Origin: Candidatus Chloroploca sp. Khr17 | Lineage (GTDB): Bacteria; Chloroflexota; Chloroflexia; Chloroflexales; Chloroflexaceae | Direction of reading: 5' to 3' | Length of the DNA stretch: 64,000 nucleotides | Assembly: GCF_004138165.1 (NCBI RefSeq) | Contig: NZ_RYFF01000027.1 | Span: 19,820-83,819 of the forward strand | Notes under the pieces: generated by a model | Seen by the model: the letters and a program-made list of their open reading frames with translations, nothing else | Told to the model about the DNA's origin: nothing | Database searches by the model: none | Translations under genes and position numbers: made by a program | Shown here: one piece after another, positions 1 to 9,600 of the stretch | Layout: every line of letters begins with the position of its first letter | How positions within the stretch are numbered: position 1 is the first letter of the stretch

Positions 1-170
1 GGTGTCAAAATGAGCATGGGTGCGTCGGTGTAGTCGGCACCATTGCGGGTGACGATAACGTCGATCCCGGCGGCCTGCGCCGCTGCAACCTGAACCGCGT
101 CCTCGAAGTCGGCCATAGACGAGCTATAGGCTGTCGTGAGGACGTACGCATTAGCGAATACGTTCAACAT
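1..170 (-). pseudogene. PIN-domain toxin, N-terminally deleted remnant (runs off left edge)
   Basis: The minus strand reads an open frame from an ATG at 170 that overlaps the end of the antitoxin gene. It encodes MADFEDAVQ and then VIVTRNGADY, which match the C-terminal part of VapC-type PIN ribonucleases, where the acidic D-x-E-D group and the TRN-x-x-D-Y/F group help form the metal site. Normal PIN proteins have about 90 to 100 residues before this acidic group and start with a conserved aspartate near residue 5. Here only about 20 residues precede it, so the first catalytic aspartate is missing and the toxin is probably dead. The left end of the frame is outside the window. It could instead be a diverged short ORF, but the motif spacing fits PIN well. 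Confidence 0.6.
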
Positions 171-345
171 CCTCGTCAGTGAGTTCCTCATCCGTCGTGA
201 TAATGCCCAGTAAACGCTCCGCCGATCCGTGCATATCATACGCATCGAGATCCGCTCGCAACGAGCGACTGACTGCCTCTAACAGCAGCAACTGCTCACG
301 CGTCGTAAGGCGAGGGATCGCTCTCAGCATCTCTTGCAGGGTCAT
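151..345 (-). CDS. small antitoxin-like protein next to PIN remnant
   Basis: This 64-aa protein is mostly helical and acidic toward the C-terminus (TDEELTDEDVERIR), and is preceded by a good Shine-Dalgarno sequence (AAGGAGG just upstream of the ATG at 345). Its stop overlaps the start of the PIN remnant, the usual arrangement of an antitoxin gene directly before its VapC-like toxin. The core (LTTREQLLLLEAVSRSLRAD) resembles short antitoxins of the kind found with PIN toxins in Chloroflexi and cyanobacteria. The antitoxin role is inferred from context and size; no DNA-binding fold is certain. Confidence 0.6.
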   Translation of the reverse strand: MTLQEMLRAIPRLTTREQLLLLEAVSRSLRADLDAYDMHGSAERLLGIITTDEELTDEDVERIR

Positions 346-360
346 GATTTGCCTCCTTGA

Positions 361-530
361 AACGTACCGTGGGAGAGCGGTTGCTCGCGGCTAGTATACC
401 CATGTTGACGCAAAGACGCAACGCTGCATATACAGATCCGTATTGACGCAAAGGCGCAAAGGCGCAAAGATATAAAACTCCTCTGCGCCTCCGCGTCTCT
501 GCGTTAAACAACCGGCCTTCTTTCGCGATG
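361..530. repeat. direct duplication, copy 1 (contains GACGCAAAGGCGC palindromic repeat)
   Basis: The stretch starting AACGTACCGTGGGAGAGCGG recurs almost unchanged at 973..1140. It includes the promoter-like TATACT (minus strand) and, at 405..510, a palindromic repeat with GACGCAAAGGCGCAAAG on the left and the inverse GCGCCTCCGCGTCTCTGCG on the right. A further, truncated repeat half follows at 528..600. Confidence 0.85.
393..421 (-). promoter_or_regulatory. sigma-70-type promoter of the antitoxin gene
   Basis: On the minus strand TTGCGT (421..416), a 17-bp spacer and TATACT (398..393) lie about 50 bp upstream of the antitoxin start. The -35 box is part of the dispersed GACGCAAAG repeat, so the repeat appears to supply part of the promoter. 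Confidence 0.45.
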
Positions 531-593
531 CTTAACGCAGAGCCGCTGAGCCGGGGAGACGCGGAGGTTCTATATTCCCCTCTGCGCCTTTGC

Positions 594-650
594 GCTTTAC
601 CGCTTCACCGCTTTACCGCTTTACCGCTTTACCGCTTCAACGCTTCCACC
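594..650. repeat. short tandem repeat, unit ACCGCTTT
   Basis: About five head-to-tail copies of an 8-bp unit (ACCGCTTT or ACCGCTTC) lie directly at and beyond the 3' end of the HsdM remnant on the minus strand. They look like slippage at the edge of a degraded palindromic repeat. Confidence 0.75.
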
Positions 651-916
651 ACTCGTGCCAACTCTGCATCGGCCCGCTCGCGCGCAACACGGACCCCTGC
701 GATGTCGGCGAGAATGGCGTCGAGCGGGCGGTGCTGGGCGCGGTCGGTCACAGTGACAAACTGGGAAAGGCTGAGGTTGTAGTCGGCAGCGCGAGCTTGC
801 TCCAGCGTGATAGTCAACTGCTGACCATGCGAGGACACCTGATCGAGCCCACTGGCCGGAGGGAGACCATTGGAGGGCAGCGACGATTTTTTGGAGCGTC
901 CACGCGACACGGTCAT
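629..916 (-). pseudogene. type I restriction-modification DNA methylase (HsdM), C-terminal fragment
   Basis: Ninety-five codons end with a helical tail. The segment LEQARAADYNLSLSQFV followed by a PLDAILADIAGVRVARERAD-like coiled stretch matches the last part of type I N6-adenine methylases, where the conserved D-Y/F-N-L-N-x-S-R-Y-V box precedes the C-terminal helix. The catalytic NPPY motif and the SAM-binding region (several hundred residues) are absent. The upstream end runs into the second copy of the duplicated repeat, so the fragment is a remnant left by rearrangement. The exact 5' limit of homology cannot be read. Confidence 0.6.
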
Positions 917-972
917 CATCCTTCGCCCAATCCAGGCACTATGGGGAGCCCACAGCGACGAGCCAGACCCGC

Positions 973-1140
973 AACGTACCGTGGGAGAGCGGTTGCTAGC
1001 GGCTAGTATACCCATGTTGACGCAAAGACGCAACGCTGCCCATACCGATCCGTATTGACGCAAAGACGCAAAGGCGCAAAGAGATGTAAATCCTCTGCGC
1101 CTCTGCGCCTTTGCGTCAAAACAACCAGTCTTTTTTGCGG
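973..1140. repeat. direct duplication, copy 2
   Basis: Second copy of the unit at 361..530, with only scattered differences over its first 110 bp. It again carries AGTATACCC (minus-strand TATACT) and the palindromic GACGCAAAG...CTTTGCGTC repeat (1015..1125). Here it sits upstream of the HsdM remnant in the same orientation as copy 1 sits upstream of the antitoxin. Confidence 0.85.
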
Positions 1141-1360
1141 CGAAATACCCTTGTAGCAATCCCGATGGTGTTGGCGAAAACAGAGCCATCAATGCGTATG
1201 TGTGACACTCGTTGTCACATAGTCGTGCCATACTCAGAAGAGGAGCGATCTGAGGTGGTTTCATAGATGCACTTCTCAGCCCCTGTGTCAGGATCCAGTG
1301 TCATCTCCCTATGGCGCGAGTCTTCTCATCGCAGCAGCGCCCCAGCCCAAGGAGGTTCTT

Positions 1361-2221
1361 ATGCGTCGCTCATCACCGCTTGAGTTCATCGTGGTCTTGC
1401 TGGCCCTCGGATTGCTGATCGCACTCAGCATGTTTGTCGGCTTTCAGCTAGGTCAGCGAACGGCAGGCGGAACGAACACCATCACCGTGAACGATGCCCA
1501 GGCTCCGACAAGTGTGCCGGTGTCTGTCGTAAGCATGGAGGCACGCCAAGCACCAGCCGAACCAACGAATGCACCCGTACCTACCAGCACCCCTGTACCC
1601 ACCAGCACCCCCGCGTCTACTAGCACCCCCGCGCCTACTAGCACCCCTGCACCCACCAGCACCCCCGCACCCACCAGCACGCCGACCAGCATCCCGACCC
1701 CCATCCCACCGCAAGAATTCACCGGGACTGGCTCGCGGGTCTTGGTGCTCACCGTGCCCATGCTCTCACGCATCTATCTCGGCCACGAAGGACGGAGCAA
1801 CTTTGCCGTACTGGCCTATGACGAACAGGATGAGCGCGAACTGCTCGTGAATGAGATCGGATATTATGCAGGCCATCGCTATCTTCCGGCTGGTACCTAC
1901 GATCTCGAGATCAATGCCGATGGGCCGTGGCTCATCCGGGTGACACCGCTCACCTGGGACGAAACGGCCCGGGATGCGCTTGAAGGGCAGGGCGATGACA
2001 TCCGTGGTTGGTTCACACCTGCAGTATCGCGACAAACCTATCACTTTACACACCAGGGTGGCAGCAACTTCGCCGTGTTCCTGCGCTGTGATACGGACGA
2101 TGATCTGCTCGTCAATGCCATTGGCATCGTTGACAGCGAGCACATGGTCGTCTTTGGATCGGCCTCGCGGTGTTTTTGGGACATCACAGCCGATGGAGCC
2201 TGGACGATCACACCGCGATGA
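1361..2221 (+). CDS. membrane-anchored Thr/Pro-linker protein with duplicated C-terminal domain
   Basis: The ATG at 1361 is chosen because AAGGAGG lies 5 bp before it. The 286-aa product starts with a short basic stretch and one transmembrane helix (residues about 7 to 28), then a low-complexity linker of PTSTP-type repeats (about residues 70 to 113, DNA 1575..1700, 12 to 18-bp tandem units). The rest contains two related beta-rich modules: one around GRSNFAVLAYD...LLVNEIGYYAG and one around GGSNFAVFLRCD...LLVNAIGIVDS, each ending in an I/L-x-x-x-G-x-W strand. The shape suggests an outward-facing anchored protein with a duplicated ligand or surface domain. No enzyme motif is visible, and the function is unknown. 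Confidence 0.75.
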   Translation: MRRSSPLEFIVVLLALGLLIALSMFVGFQLGQRTAGGTNTITVNDAQAPTSVPVSVVSMEARQAPAEPTNAPVPTSTPVPTSTPASTSTPAPTSTPAPTSTPAPTSTPTSIPTPIPPQEFTGTGSRVLVLTVPMLSRIYLGHEGRSNFAVLAYDEQDERELLVNEIGYYAGHRYLPAGTYDLEINADGPWLIRVTPLTWDETARDALEGQGDDIRGWFTPAVSRQTYHFTHQGGSNFAVFLRCDTDDDLLVNAIGIVDSEHMVVFGSASRCFWDITADGAWTITPR

Positions 2222-2575
2222 GGCGGGCGACCTGGCGAGCCTGCGCTTGCGGCGGACGCCGCTCACCGCAGCGGGCGAACGAGGTCGGCCTATGACGGGT
2301 GAGGCTCAGGTTCGTGTGACAGGATCCCGGCGAGCGCCCACCCACCGCGCCATCCATGCTGCGCTGTGGCTGAAATCGGCAACAAAGGCCCATGCCTGGC
2401 AGCGCAAGCAGCGGACTCGCGGGAGATGATGGACAAATCATGCGTTGTGCCTCCGTTGACGATCCAAATCCAGTAGGCTTTGTGCTGAATTGGTAATACA
2501 CAACTGCTACTCTAGTTAGAGCACTGTTTTCACTACGTTCTTGATGAGTACATCTCTGACGAGAAAGTCTAGATT
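2222..2575. other. intergenic region, no gene recognised
   Basis: This 354-bp gap ends in a lower-GC stretch (2440..2575) just before the sigma-fusion gene, which is where its promoter would be expected. I see no confident -35/-10 pair, operator palindrome or small gene. Confidence 0.5.
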
Positions 2576-5500
2576 ATGCCGACGGTGATACGAGCTCCTA
2601 TCACGACGCTGGATGCGCTTGAGCGTCAGTTCCATTCACAGATTCAAACCGTTAGCTTGATCGGCGAGTTGCCACTTACCCTAGAGTTGCTCGATGAACT
2701 GGGCGCGGCGCTAGCTGAACTCATCCAGCGCCATGACTTCACGCAGGCCTCGCGGATCATCCGCACCCGCTACCCGCACTGTCTGGCCGTATTCCTGGTG
2801 CTCCAGGGGGTCTTTCACTACGATCAGGGCAGCTACTGGCCCTCGGTTCACGAACGGCTCTTCGCAACAGGTACGCGAGCCGGGCCGCTTGAAGCTGAGT
2901 GGGGTCAGTTTTTTCTGGAATTTCTGGCCCAGCAGGGTCTGGCTAACTTTGCTACGCTGGAGCGTTCGCTGCGTTACGTCACCCCGATTTTGCTTCACGG
3001 TGGCATTCCGCAGTACTGCCTCAATGACTACTTTCAATTGATCTTTGTCCGGTTTGATGATCTGCTGCACGAGGCACGCGTACCGCTCGATGCTGCCACC
3101 CTCGAAACCTTGGCAGCGGTGGCAGCGCATTCGGCAACTGATCGCCCGGTCGCCCGGTTGATCCGCTATGGTGGCGACTATGCCCGCGATCTGTTGGCGC
3201 GCACCCTTGCGTTGGCCCAGTTGACCAATGACCGACAGCAGTTGCCCGATCCGATAGAGGTTGGCCTCCCGCAGCGCGTGCTTGATCAGTATGCTGTCTG
3301 GCACGCAACGCGTCGACAGCGCTCCCAGGAGCGCGATCCTGCCTGGCGACCCCGGCGTCCCGAGCTCTGGTTTGACCCCTGGGGGGAAGGCCTCTCCGTT
3401 GAACTGCCCGCCCAGCAATTGCCCCACGGTGAGCGCCCGCAATCAGCCTGGGAGATATGCTATCAGCAGCGGGTGGTACGCTATCCGGTGGGGGCACGCT
3501 TTACGGCCTCGCGCTGGGAGACGAGTCCCGAGCGCGTGACGCTTCCACCTGAGCCGATGGGCTACACGGTGCGCTTCACCGACGGGCGTGAACTGAAGCA
3601 CGAATGGTCATTCCCTGGCTTTGATCCACACCATCCGCTCCTGGCCTTTGAGCCAGAGAGTGGCACCCTCTTACGTACCCCTGCTGGTCTCCCTGCGCGT
3701 GAGCTCTGGCTGCTCTGCGCGGCAGAGGCCCCGCTTACGGTTGTGGGCGGGCGTCAGATGGCCGCGTTGCCACCACTCAGCGGGGTATGGCAGGGCTTCC
3801 GGATGGAGCATTGGGATCTGCGGCAGGCTCGCTCACTCAGCGTTGGGACGCAACGGGTAGCAATTTTGCCCGGTGAGCAGACCCAGCGTCCATACCTCAC
3901 CGGCCTCTCACCGCTTGACCTAGGTGAGGCCCATCCTGACCTTCCGCTCTCCGTTGGTGGGCTCCCGCATCTCAGCATTCCGCGAACCTCTCGCCGTACG
4001 CTCAAGCAGGAACTCGCGGGTTGGCGTGTGAGCATCATGGCGGCAGGCCAGGCATGGTTTACTGCAGTGCCGTTGGATGAGGCCCCCGTGCAACCATTCG
4101 TTGGCGTGAACCCTGAACAGATCGTCATCGATCTGGGGGCACTGGTGCAAGCGCGAGGCTTCAATTTTGGTTTGCTCGAAATCAGTGTGCGTGGCCCACT
4201 CGGACGCGATAATCGGTTCAAGCTTGGTCTGGTGCCAGAACTCGCGGTGGAGGGCCATATGAATCTAGCCCCCTCTAGCAAAAGGGGCCTAAGCGCCGAG
4301 CGCCGGAGTACGCTGCGCACCAGTACTGAGCTGGATATAGCCTGTAGTGACCCATCGGTGCGTATCATCGCCGAGGCACCCGGGGTCTTTACGCTGATCA
4401 GTTCTGAGGGCCGCACGATGCTCCCACTGATCCTCCAACGCATGGATATGGATCAGTTGATCCGTCTACCCTTGAACCTCCCCACGCCCCAGTTGACCTG
4501 GACGCTCAACGATGGGGCTCATATCTGGCAGCAGGGTAGCCTCACCTGCCCGCTCGCCTGGATCGAGCAGACTGACGATCCACGCCTGATGCTCCAACTG
4601 ACCCCGGCTATGGACATAGCTGATCTACCTCGTCCGCAACTCTGGTTGCACGACGAAACGGGGCATGCGTTGCAAACGCTCGCAGCTCAGGGCAACGCGA
4701 GTCACGGCTGGAGTTTTCGTCTCCGCGATGCGTTGGATACCCTCCGCGCCTCGCGATCCGCTCATCTGACGGCCTCCGTTGTCCTGGAAGCGGCTACACC
4801 TATGCCATGGGCACCAACGGGGCGCGTGGTCTGCCCGGCTCTCCAGCTTTCTCAGGCGCTCGATCTCGGCAAGATCGAGGCCACAGTGACCACCGACGCC
4901 AAAGAGTGGCATGTGCACGTCTGCTGGCAACGAGGCCGTCCCTTGCGCAACCGGGTGATGCGCCTCTGGCCGCTTTGGCAGCCCTGGGAGGCCCCGTTGA
5001 CCCAGCGGATCCCTGATACGGCTGAGCACAACTACGCGTGGAGCATCGACCGTGACGATGTCCCACCGGGGCGTTATCGGCTGCAACTTGCGATCGAGAC
5101 AGGCTGGAGCATGAGCACACCGATCCGCCCCGGCCCCGAGGCGGATGCGACGCTCGACCTGATGTTGGGCAGTGGCGTGCCTACGCCGACGTCGGCCCGT
5201 AGCGCCCTCAGTGCGCTGCTTGCCGGGGCCGAAGGGCCAGATCTACGGGCCGTGCAGGGCATTCTTACGCACGAGGAACTCCCCGAGGGCAGTGATCTGA
5301 TCCAAACCCTCGCTATCCTGAGTGAACCTGAGGCGACCTACGCAGCATTGCGCACAGGCACCTGGCCCGGACGCCTGATCCTCCGCGAGGTAACGCGGCA
5401 ACGGCAGGGGCTCTTACCACTGGGGTACCTCGCGTGCCACGAGACACTCAATGAACCAAGCCGTGAACGGGTAGCGGCCCTGATCGTGGCCTGGCAACCC

Positions 5501-6613
5501 AGTCTAGTCCACCTGCTGCAAGCGCTTGAGCAGAGTGGCAGCATCACGCTTGACGCCTTGCAGCAGCAGACCGATTCGCATGAAGACGACTGGCAACTTG
5601 TTGAACAGCTCCAGCAACTGGGCGTGCAGATCATCGACGAACGCCTGATGTACGCCGAGGCAGATCAGGTTCACGATCCCAACTGGCTCACGGTACTCCC
5701 ACATGGCCTCCTGCAAGACAGCGTGAGCCTCTACTTGCACGAGATCGGGCAATTCAAACTCCTGACGTACGCTGAAGAGCAAGCCCTGGCCCACAGGATC
5801 ATCGCCGGGCTGGAAGCCGAGGAGCAAATGCGTGATTGGGGTACGGATCTACGCACCCGGATTGAGTTACAACGCACCATTGAGCTTGCCCACGAGGCTC
5901 GCAACTGCCTTGCGCTTAGCAACCTGCGGCTGGTTGTGAGTATTGCGCGGCGTTACCAAAACCGTGGTCTGGAGATCCTTGATCTGATTCAGGAGGGCAA
6001 TCTTGGCCTCCTCCGAGCGATTGACAAGTTCGATCCCCAACGTGGCTACAAATTTTCGACCTACGCGACGTGGTGGGTCAAACAGGCGATTTCACGTGCG
6101 CTGGCCGACCAGAGTCGGGTTATTCGCTTGCCCGTTCACCTGAGCGAGACCTTGGCGCGCATCAATCGTGCTCATCGCCAACTCACCCAGAGCCTGGGAC
6201 GCGAAGCAACTGATGACGAGTTGGCCAATTTTCTCAATCTGAGTAAAGAGAAGCTGCGTCATCTCCGCTACACCACGCAACCGCCCGTCTCTTTGGCAAC
6301 GCCGGTTGGTGAAGAGGACGGGAGTACGCTGGCCGACTTAATCCCGGATGGCAAGGCTTTTGAGATCGATGATGCCGCTACGCAAAAGATGCTTCGCGAC
6401 GAGCTTATCAAAGCCTTTGAGCATATCACGGAACGTGAGCGGGACGTCCTTGAGTTGCGTTATGGCTTTAACGACGGACGCGAGCGGACGCTTGAGGAGG
6501 TTGGCAAGGTCTTTGATGTCACTCGGGAGCGCATACGCCAGATCGAAGTCAAAGCGTTGCGAAAGCTCCGGCATCCGCACGCCGGCAAGGCACTCAGAAG
6601 CTATCTGGATTAA
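2576..6613 (+). CDS. giant fusion: unknown 1000-aa module plus complete sigma-70 factor
   Basis: The 1345-aa protein has two parts. Residues about 1 to 160 are helical and include RYVTPILLHGGIPQYCLNDY (133..152). Residues about 230 to 860 are tryptophan-rich and look like several beta-sandwich domains, and 870 to 1045 are helical. From about 1049 the sequence is a full housekeeping-like sigma-70: region 1.2 (SLYLHEIGQFKLLTYAEE), region 2 (NLRLVVSIARRYQNRGLEILDL, then KFSTYATWWVKQAI, about 1115..1185), region 3, and region 4 (RTLEEVGKVFDVTRERIRQIE, about 1285..1340). It lies 18 bp before a DUF1998-type helicase in one operon. Sigma factors normally have no such N-terminal extension. I infer a defence or stress system in which the large module controls, or is controlled by, promoter recognition. 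The N-terminal part may be DruH-like (Druantia III), but that comparison is from memory and unverified. Confidence 0.85.
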   Translation: MPTVIRAPITTLDALERQFHSQIQTVSLIGELPLTLELLDELGAALAELIQRHDFTQASRIIRTRYPHCLAVFLVLQGVFHYDQGSYWPSVHERLFATGTRAGPLEAEWGQFFLEFLAQQGLANFATLERSLRYVTPILLHGGIPQYCLNDYFQLIFVRFDDLLHEARVPLDAATLETLAAVAAHSATDRPVARLIRYGGDYARDLLARTLALAQLTNDRQQLPDPIEVGLPQRVLDQYAVWHATRRQRSQERDPAWRPRRPELWFDPWGEGLSVELPAQQLPHGERPQSAWEICYQQRVVRYPVGARFTASRWETSPERVTLPPEPMGYTVRFTDGRELKHEWSFPGFDPHHPLLAFEPESGTLLRTPAGLPARELWLLCAAEAPLTVVGGRQMAALPPLSGVWQGFRMEHWDLRQARSLSVGTQRVAILPGEQTQRPYLTGLSPLDLGEAHPDLPLSVGGLPHLSIPRTSRRTLKQELAGWRVSIMAAGQAWFTAVPLDEAPVQPFVGVNPEQIVIDLGALVQARGFNFGLLEISVRGPLGRDNRFKLGLVPELAVEGHMNLAPSSKRGLSAERRSTLRTSTELDIACSDPSVRIIAEAPGVFTLISSEGRTMLPLILQRMDMDQLIRLPLNLPTPQLTWTLNDGAHIWQQGSLTCPLAWIEQTDDPRLMLQLTPAMDIADLPRPQLWLHDETGHALQTLAAQGNASHGWSFRLRDALDTLRASRSAHLTASVVLEAATPMPWAPTGRVVCPALQLSQALDLGKIEATVTTDAKEWHVHVCWQRGRPLRNRVMRLWPLWQPWEAPLTQRIPDTAEHNYAWSIDRDDVPPGRYRLQLAIETGWSMSTPIRPGPEADATLDLMLGSGVPTPTSARSALSALLAGAEGPDLRAVQGILTHEELPEGSDLIQTLAILSEPEATYAALRTGTWPGRLILREVTRQRQGLLPLGYLACHETLNEPSRERVAALIVAWQPSLVHLLQALEQSGSITLDALQQQTDSHEDDWQLVEQLQQLGVQIIDERLMYAEADQVHDPNWLTVLPHGLLQDSVSLYLHEIGQFKLLTYAEEQALAHRIIAGLEAEEQMRDWGTDLRTRIELQRTIELAHEARNCLALSNLRLVVSIARRYQNRGLEILDLIQEGNLGLLRAIDKFDPQRGYKFSTYATWWVKQAISRALADQSRVIRLPVHLSETLARINRAHRQLTQSLGREATDDELANFLNLSKEKLRHLRYTTQPPVSLATPVGEEDGSTLADLIPDGKAFEIDDAATQKMLRDELIKAFEHITERERDVLELRYGFNDGRERTLEEVGKVFDVTRERIRQIEVKALRKLRHPHAGKALRSYLD

Positions 6614-6631
6614 CAGAAAAAGGTAGGCGCC

Positions 6632-9600
6632 ATGCAACTGCTCCACCCGCTTCATACAACGGATCATCTTCGCGCAACGTACCTGCGCTATCTCAAGACG
6701 ATCTATCCCTTTCGTGACCCGCAGTTGCGGTCGGCCTTTGCTCAGGCGCTTGATACACCAGAACGCCTGGTGAAAGGCCCCCTGATTGAAGCCGCACCGC
6801 CCTTCCAGCAGGGACGCACGCTGGAACAACTGGTTGCCGATGGGGTGCTACACGCTGGGTTTGGTACGCTCTGCTCTCCTCCCGCCTTGCCCTGGGATCG
6901 TCCGCTCCATCTGCACCAGGAGCAAGCGGTGCTGCATGCCGTGCAGCATCAGCGGAATGTGATTGTGGCGACCGGCACCGGTTCAGGCAAAACAGAGAGT
7001 TTCCTCATCCCGGTTCTCGATCACCTGTTGCGTGAGCAGGCCTCCGGGACGTTGGCCGAACCGGGGGTGCGGGCGTTGCTGCTCTACCCAATGAACGCGC
7101 TCGCCAACGACCAACTGAAACGGCTGCGGCGCATCCTGGCGAACTTTCCGGCGATCACCTTTGGGCGCTATACGGGGGAGACCGAGGAGCGGCGTGATCG
7201 GGCTGAAGACCGTTTCTACGATCAGTTTCCGGGTGAGATGCTGCATCCGAATGAACTCATTGACCGTGAGCATTTGCGGGAAAAGCCCCCGCACCTGTTG
7301 CTTACCAACTACGCGATGCTCGAGTATCTGCTGCTGCGGCCCGAGGACTGTTCATTCTTTGATGGCGCTACCGGGCAGCACTGGCGTTTCATCGTGCTCG
7401 ACGAAGCGCATATCTACGATGGGGCCAATGGCATTGAAATTGCGATGCTGTTACGGCGGCTCAAGGAACGGGTGGTTGGGGGCGCTACCGGCCACGTACG
7501 TTGCATTGCCACCAGTGCCACCCTGGGACGTGGGCGGCCCGACTTTCCAGCAGCGGTGCAGTACGCCACGAATCTGTTTGGCGAGCCCTTTGCCTGGAAC
7601 GCTGACGATCCTGCGCACCAGGATGTGATCGAGGCTTCGCGGGTGCCAGTGAGCGAGCTTGGATCCATCTGGGGCGAGCCTGAGCCGAGTTGCTACGAGG
7701 CGCTCCGCCAGGCGGTTGGTGCAGCCCAGGTTTGCACTGATCTGATCACGGCGCTCGATCAGCTTGAGCATGCGACGACAGGCTACCTAGCGCATGCGCA
7801 GCAGCGGGAGGCCCGTCAGATGGCTCAGCAGCGTTGGCAGCAAGCGCTTGTCAACGAGCCTCCGTTGACGGTACCGCAGGGGCTTGCCCAGAGCATTGAT
7901 GTCTGGTGCTATGCGATCCTGCGTGGTGATGGCCGCCTGCACCGCTTGCGTGAATTGCTCGCGCAACAACCGCTGCTGCTTGCTAGAGCGGCGGAACAGC
8001 TCTTCCCCGCCACACCTGCCGCGACCGACATACTCGTCGATCTGATCGATCTGGCGGTGCGGGCACGGCCTGATCCCGAGAGTCTGGCCCTTTTGCCAGC
8101 TCGCTACCACGTCTTTGCGCGTTCGCTCGAAGGTGCCTTTGCCTGTTTCAACCACCAGGAACATGCGGATGGCAAGCCACATATCTTGCTCAGTCGCCAC
8201 GAAAGCTGTCCGGAGTGTGCCGCCCGCGTCGTTGAGTTGGCGAGTTGCTCCCGCTGTGGTGCAACCTACCTCGTGGGGCGCGAACAACCTGGGCCAACAG
8301 GAGCGCGGACGTTTGATCAACTTACGGCGAGCGATGCCCTCTTCGAAGGCAACAAGGCCTATTTCTTGCTCAGTTCGGAGGCTGCGGACGATGATGAAGA
8401 TGAGCGTGCTGCGGTCGGTGATGATCTCGATGAGCAGCCCGGCGAGGTCGGGCACGTATGCGGTTGTCTGCGCTGCGGGACCCTGACGGCGGGCACGCAA
8501 CCCGGTTGCAGCTGCGGCTCCCAGGCGTTGCCCATCGCACTTAGCGAGGTGCCGTTGAACGATGCCGGCGAACCCAAGGCATGCATCGAGTGTGGCGCAC
8601 GCACGGGGAATACGCTCATCTACCGGTTCCTCACTGGACAAGATGCGCCCGTCAGCGTCCTCGCCACGGCGCTCTACCAGCACCTGCCCCCTGCCCGTGA
8701 TGAACAAGCCCAGGCGTTGCCGGGTGAGGGGCGCAAGCTGCTCATCTTCTCGGATAGTCGCCAGGATGCCGCCTTCTTCGCCCCCTACCTCGAACGCACC
8801 TACAGCCATGTGCTGCAACGACGCTTACTCTTGAAGACCCTGCAGGAGCATCGTGATGGCCCAGCCGGGCTCTTGCGCCTCCAGGACGTGATCGTCCCAC
8901 TGCGCAAGCAGGCCGAAGCAGCTCAGGTCTTTCGCCAGCACCAGAGTAGCATCGAACGCCGTAGCATTGTCGCAACCTGGCTGCAGCAGGAGTTCATGGC
9001 CACCGACCGTCGTATGAGCCTCGAAGGGCTCGGCTTGCTCGCTATTCGTCTGGTGCAGCCCGCACAGTGGCGGGCACCTCAGGCGCTGTTAGAAGCACCC
9101 TGGAACCTCAGCAGCGATGAGAGTTGGATCCTGCTGGCCCTGCTGCTTGATACGCTCCGTCAGCAGGGCGTGCTCACCATTCACGAAGATGTAGACATCA
9201 CGTCCGAGCATTTTGCCCCTCGCAACTATGAGCTCGCTGTGCGCGGCCATGGCTCGAGCGGACGTCAACGCGTCCTGAGTTGGGTCCCTGTGCGTGGTCG
9301 TAACAAGCGCCTCGACCTGCTTGATCGACTGCTCGGCCAGCTTCAACCAGATATGGATACCGCCACCCGTGATGGAATCGCACGCGCGACTCTCAGCGGA
9401 ATCTGGACGCACCTGACCGAGCCGCGCTCCTGCTGGCAAGCCCACCTTGTTGCCAAGCGCGACAAAGTTGCCGGGATCATCTACCAGTTGAGTCACGAAT
9501 TTTGGGAGTATGTCCCAGCACCTGGAGCAAGCTTCGCCCGTTGCCCGACCTGTGGCAGTGTAACCGCCTTGAACCTCCGCGGTCTCTGCCCCACGCATCG

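Noticed and set aside
1575..1700. Short regular repeats resembling a CRISPR array
   Set aside because: The units are coding (PTSTP) and contiguous, with no unique spacers. No cas genes are present and no CRISPR array was seen anywhere in the window.
2208..2501. 97-aa minus-strand frame between the Thr/Pro protein and the sigma fusion
   Set aside because: Antisense to an intergenic region, no start signal, no recognisable protein features.
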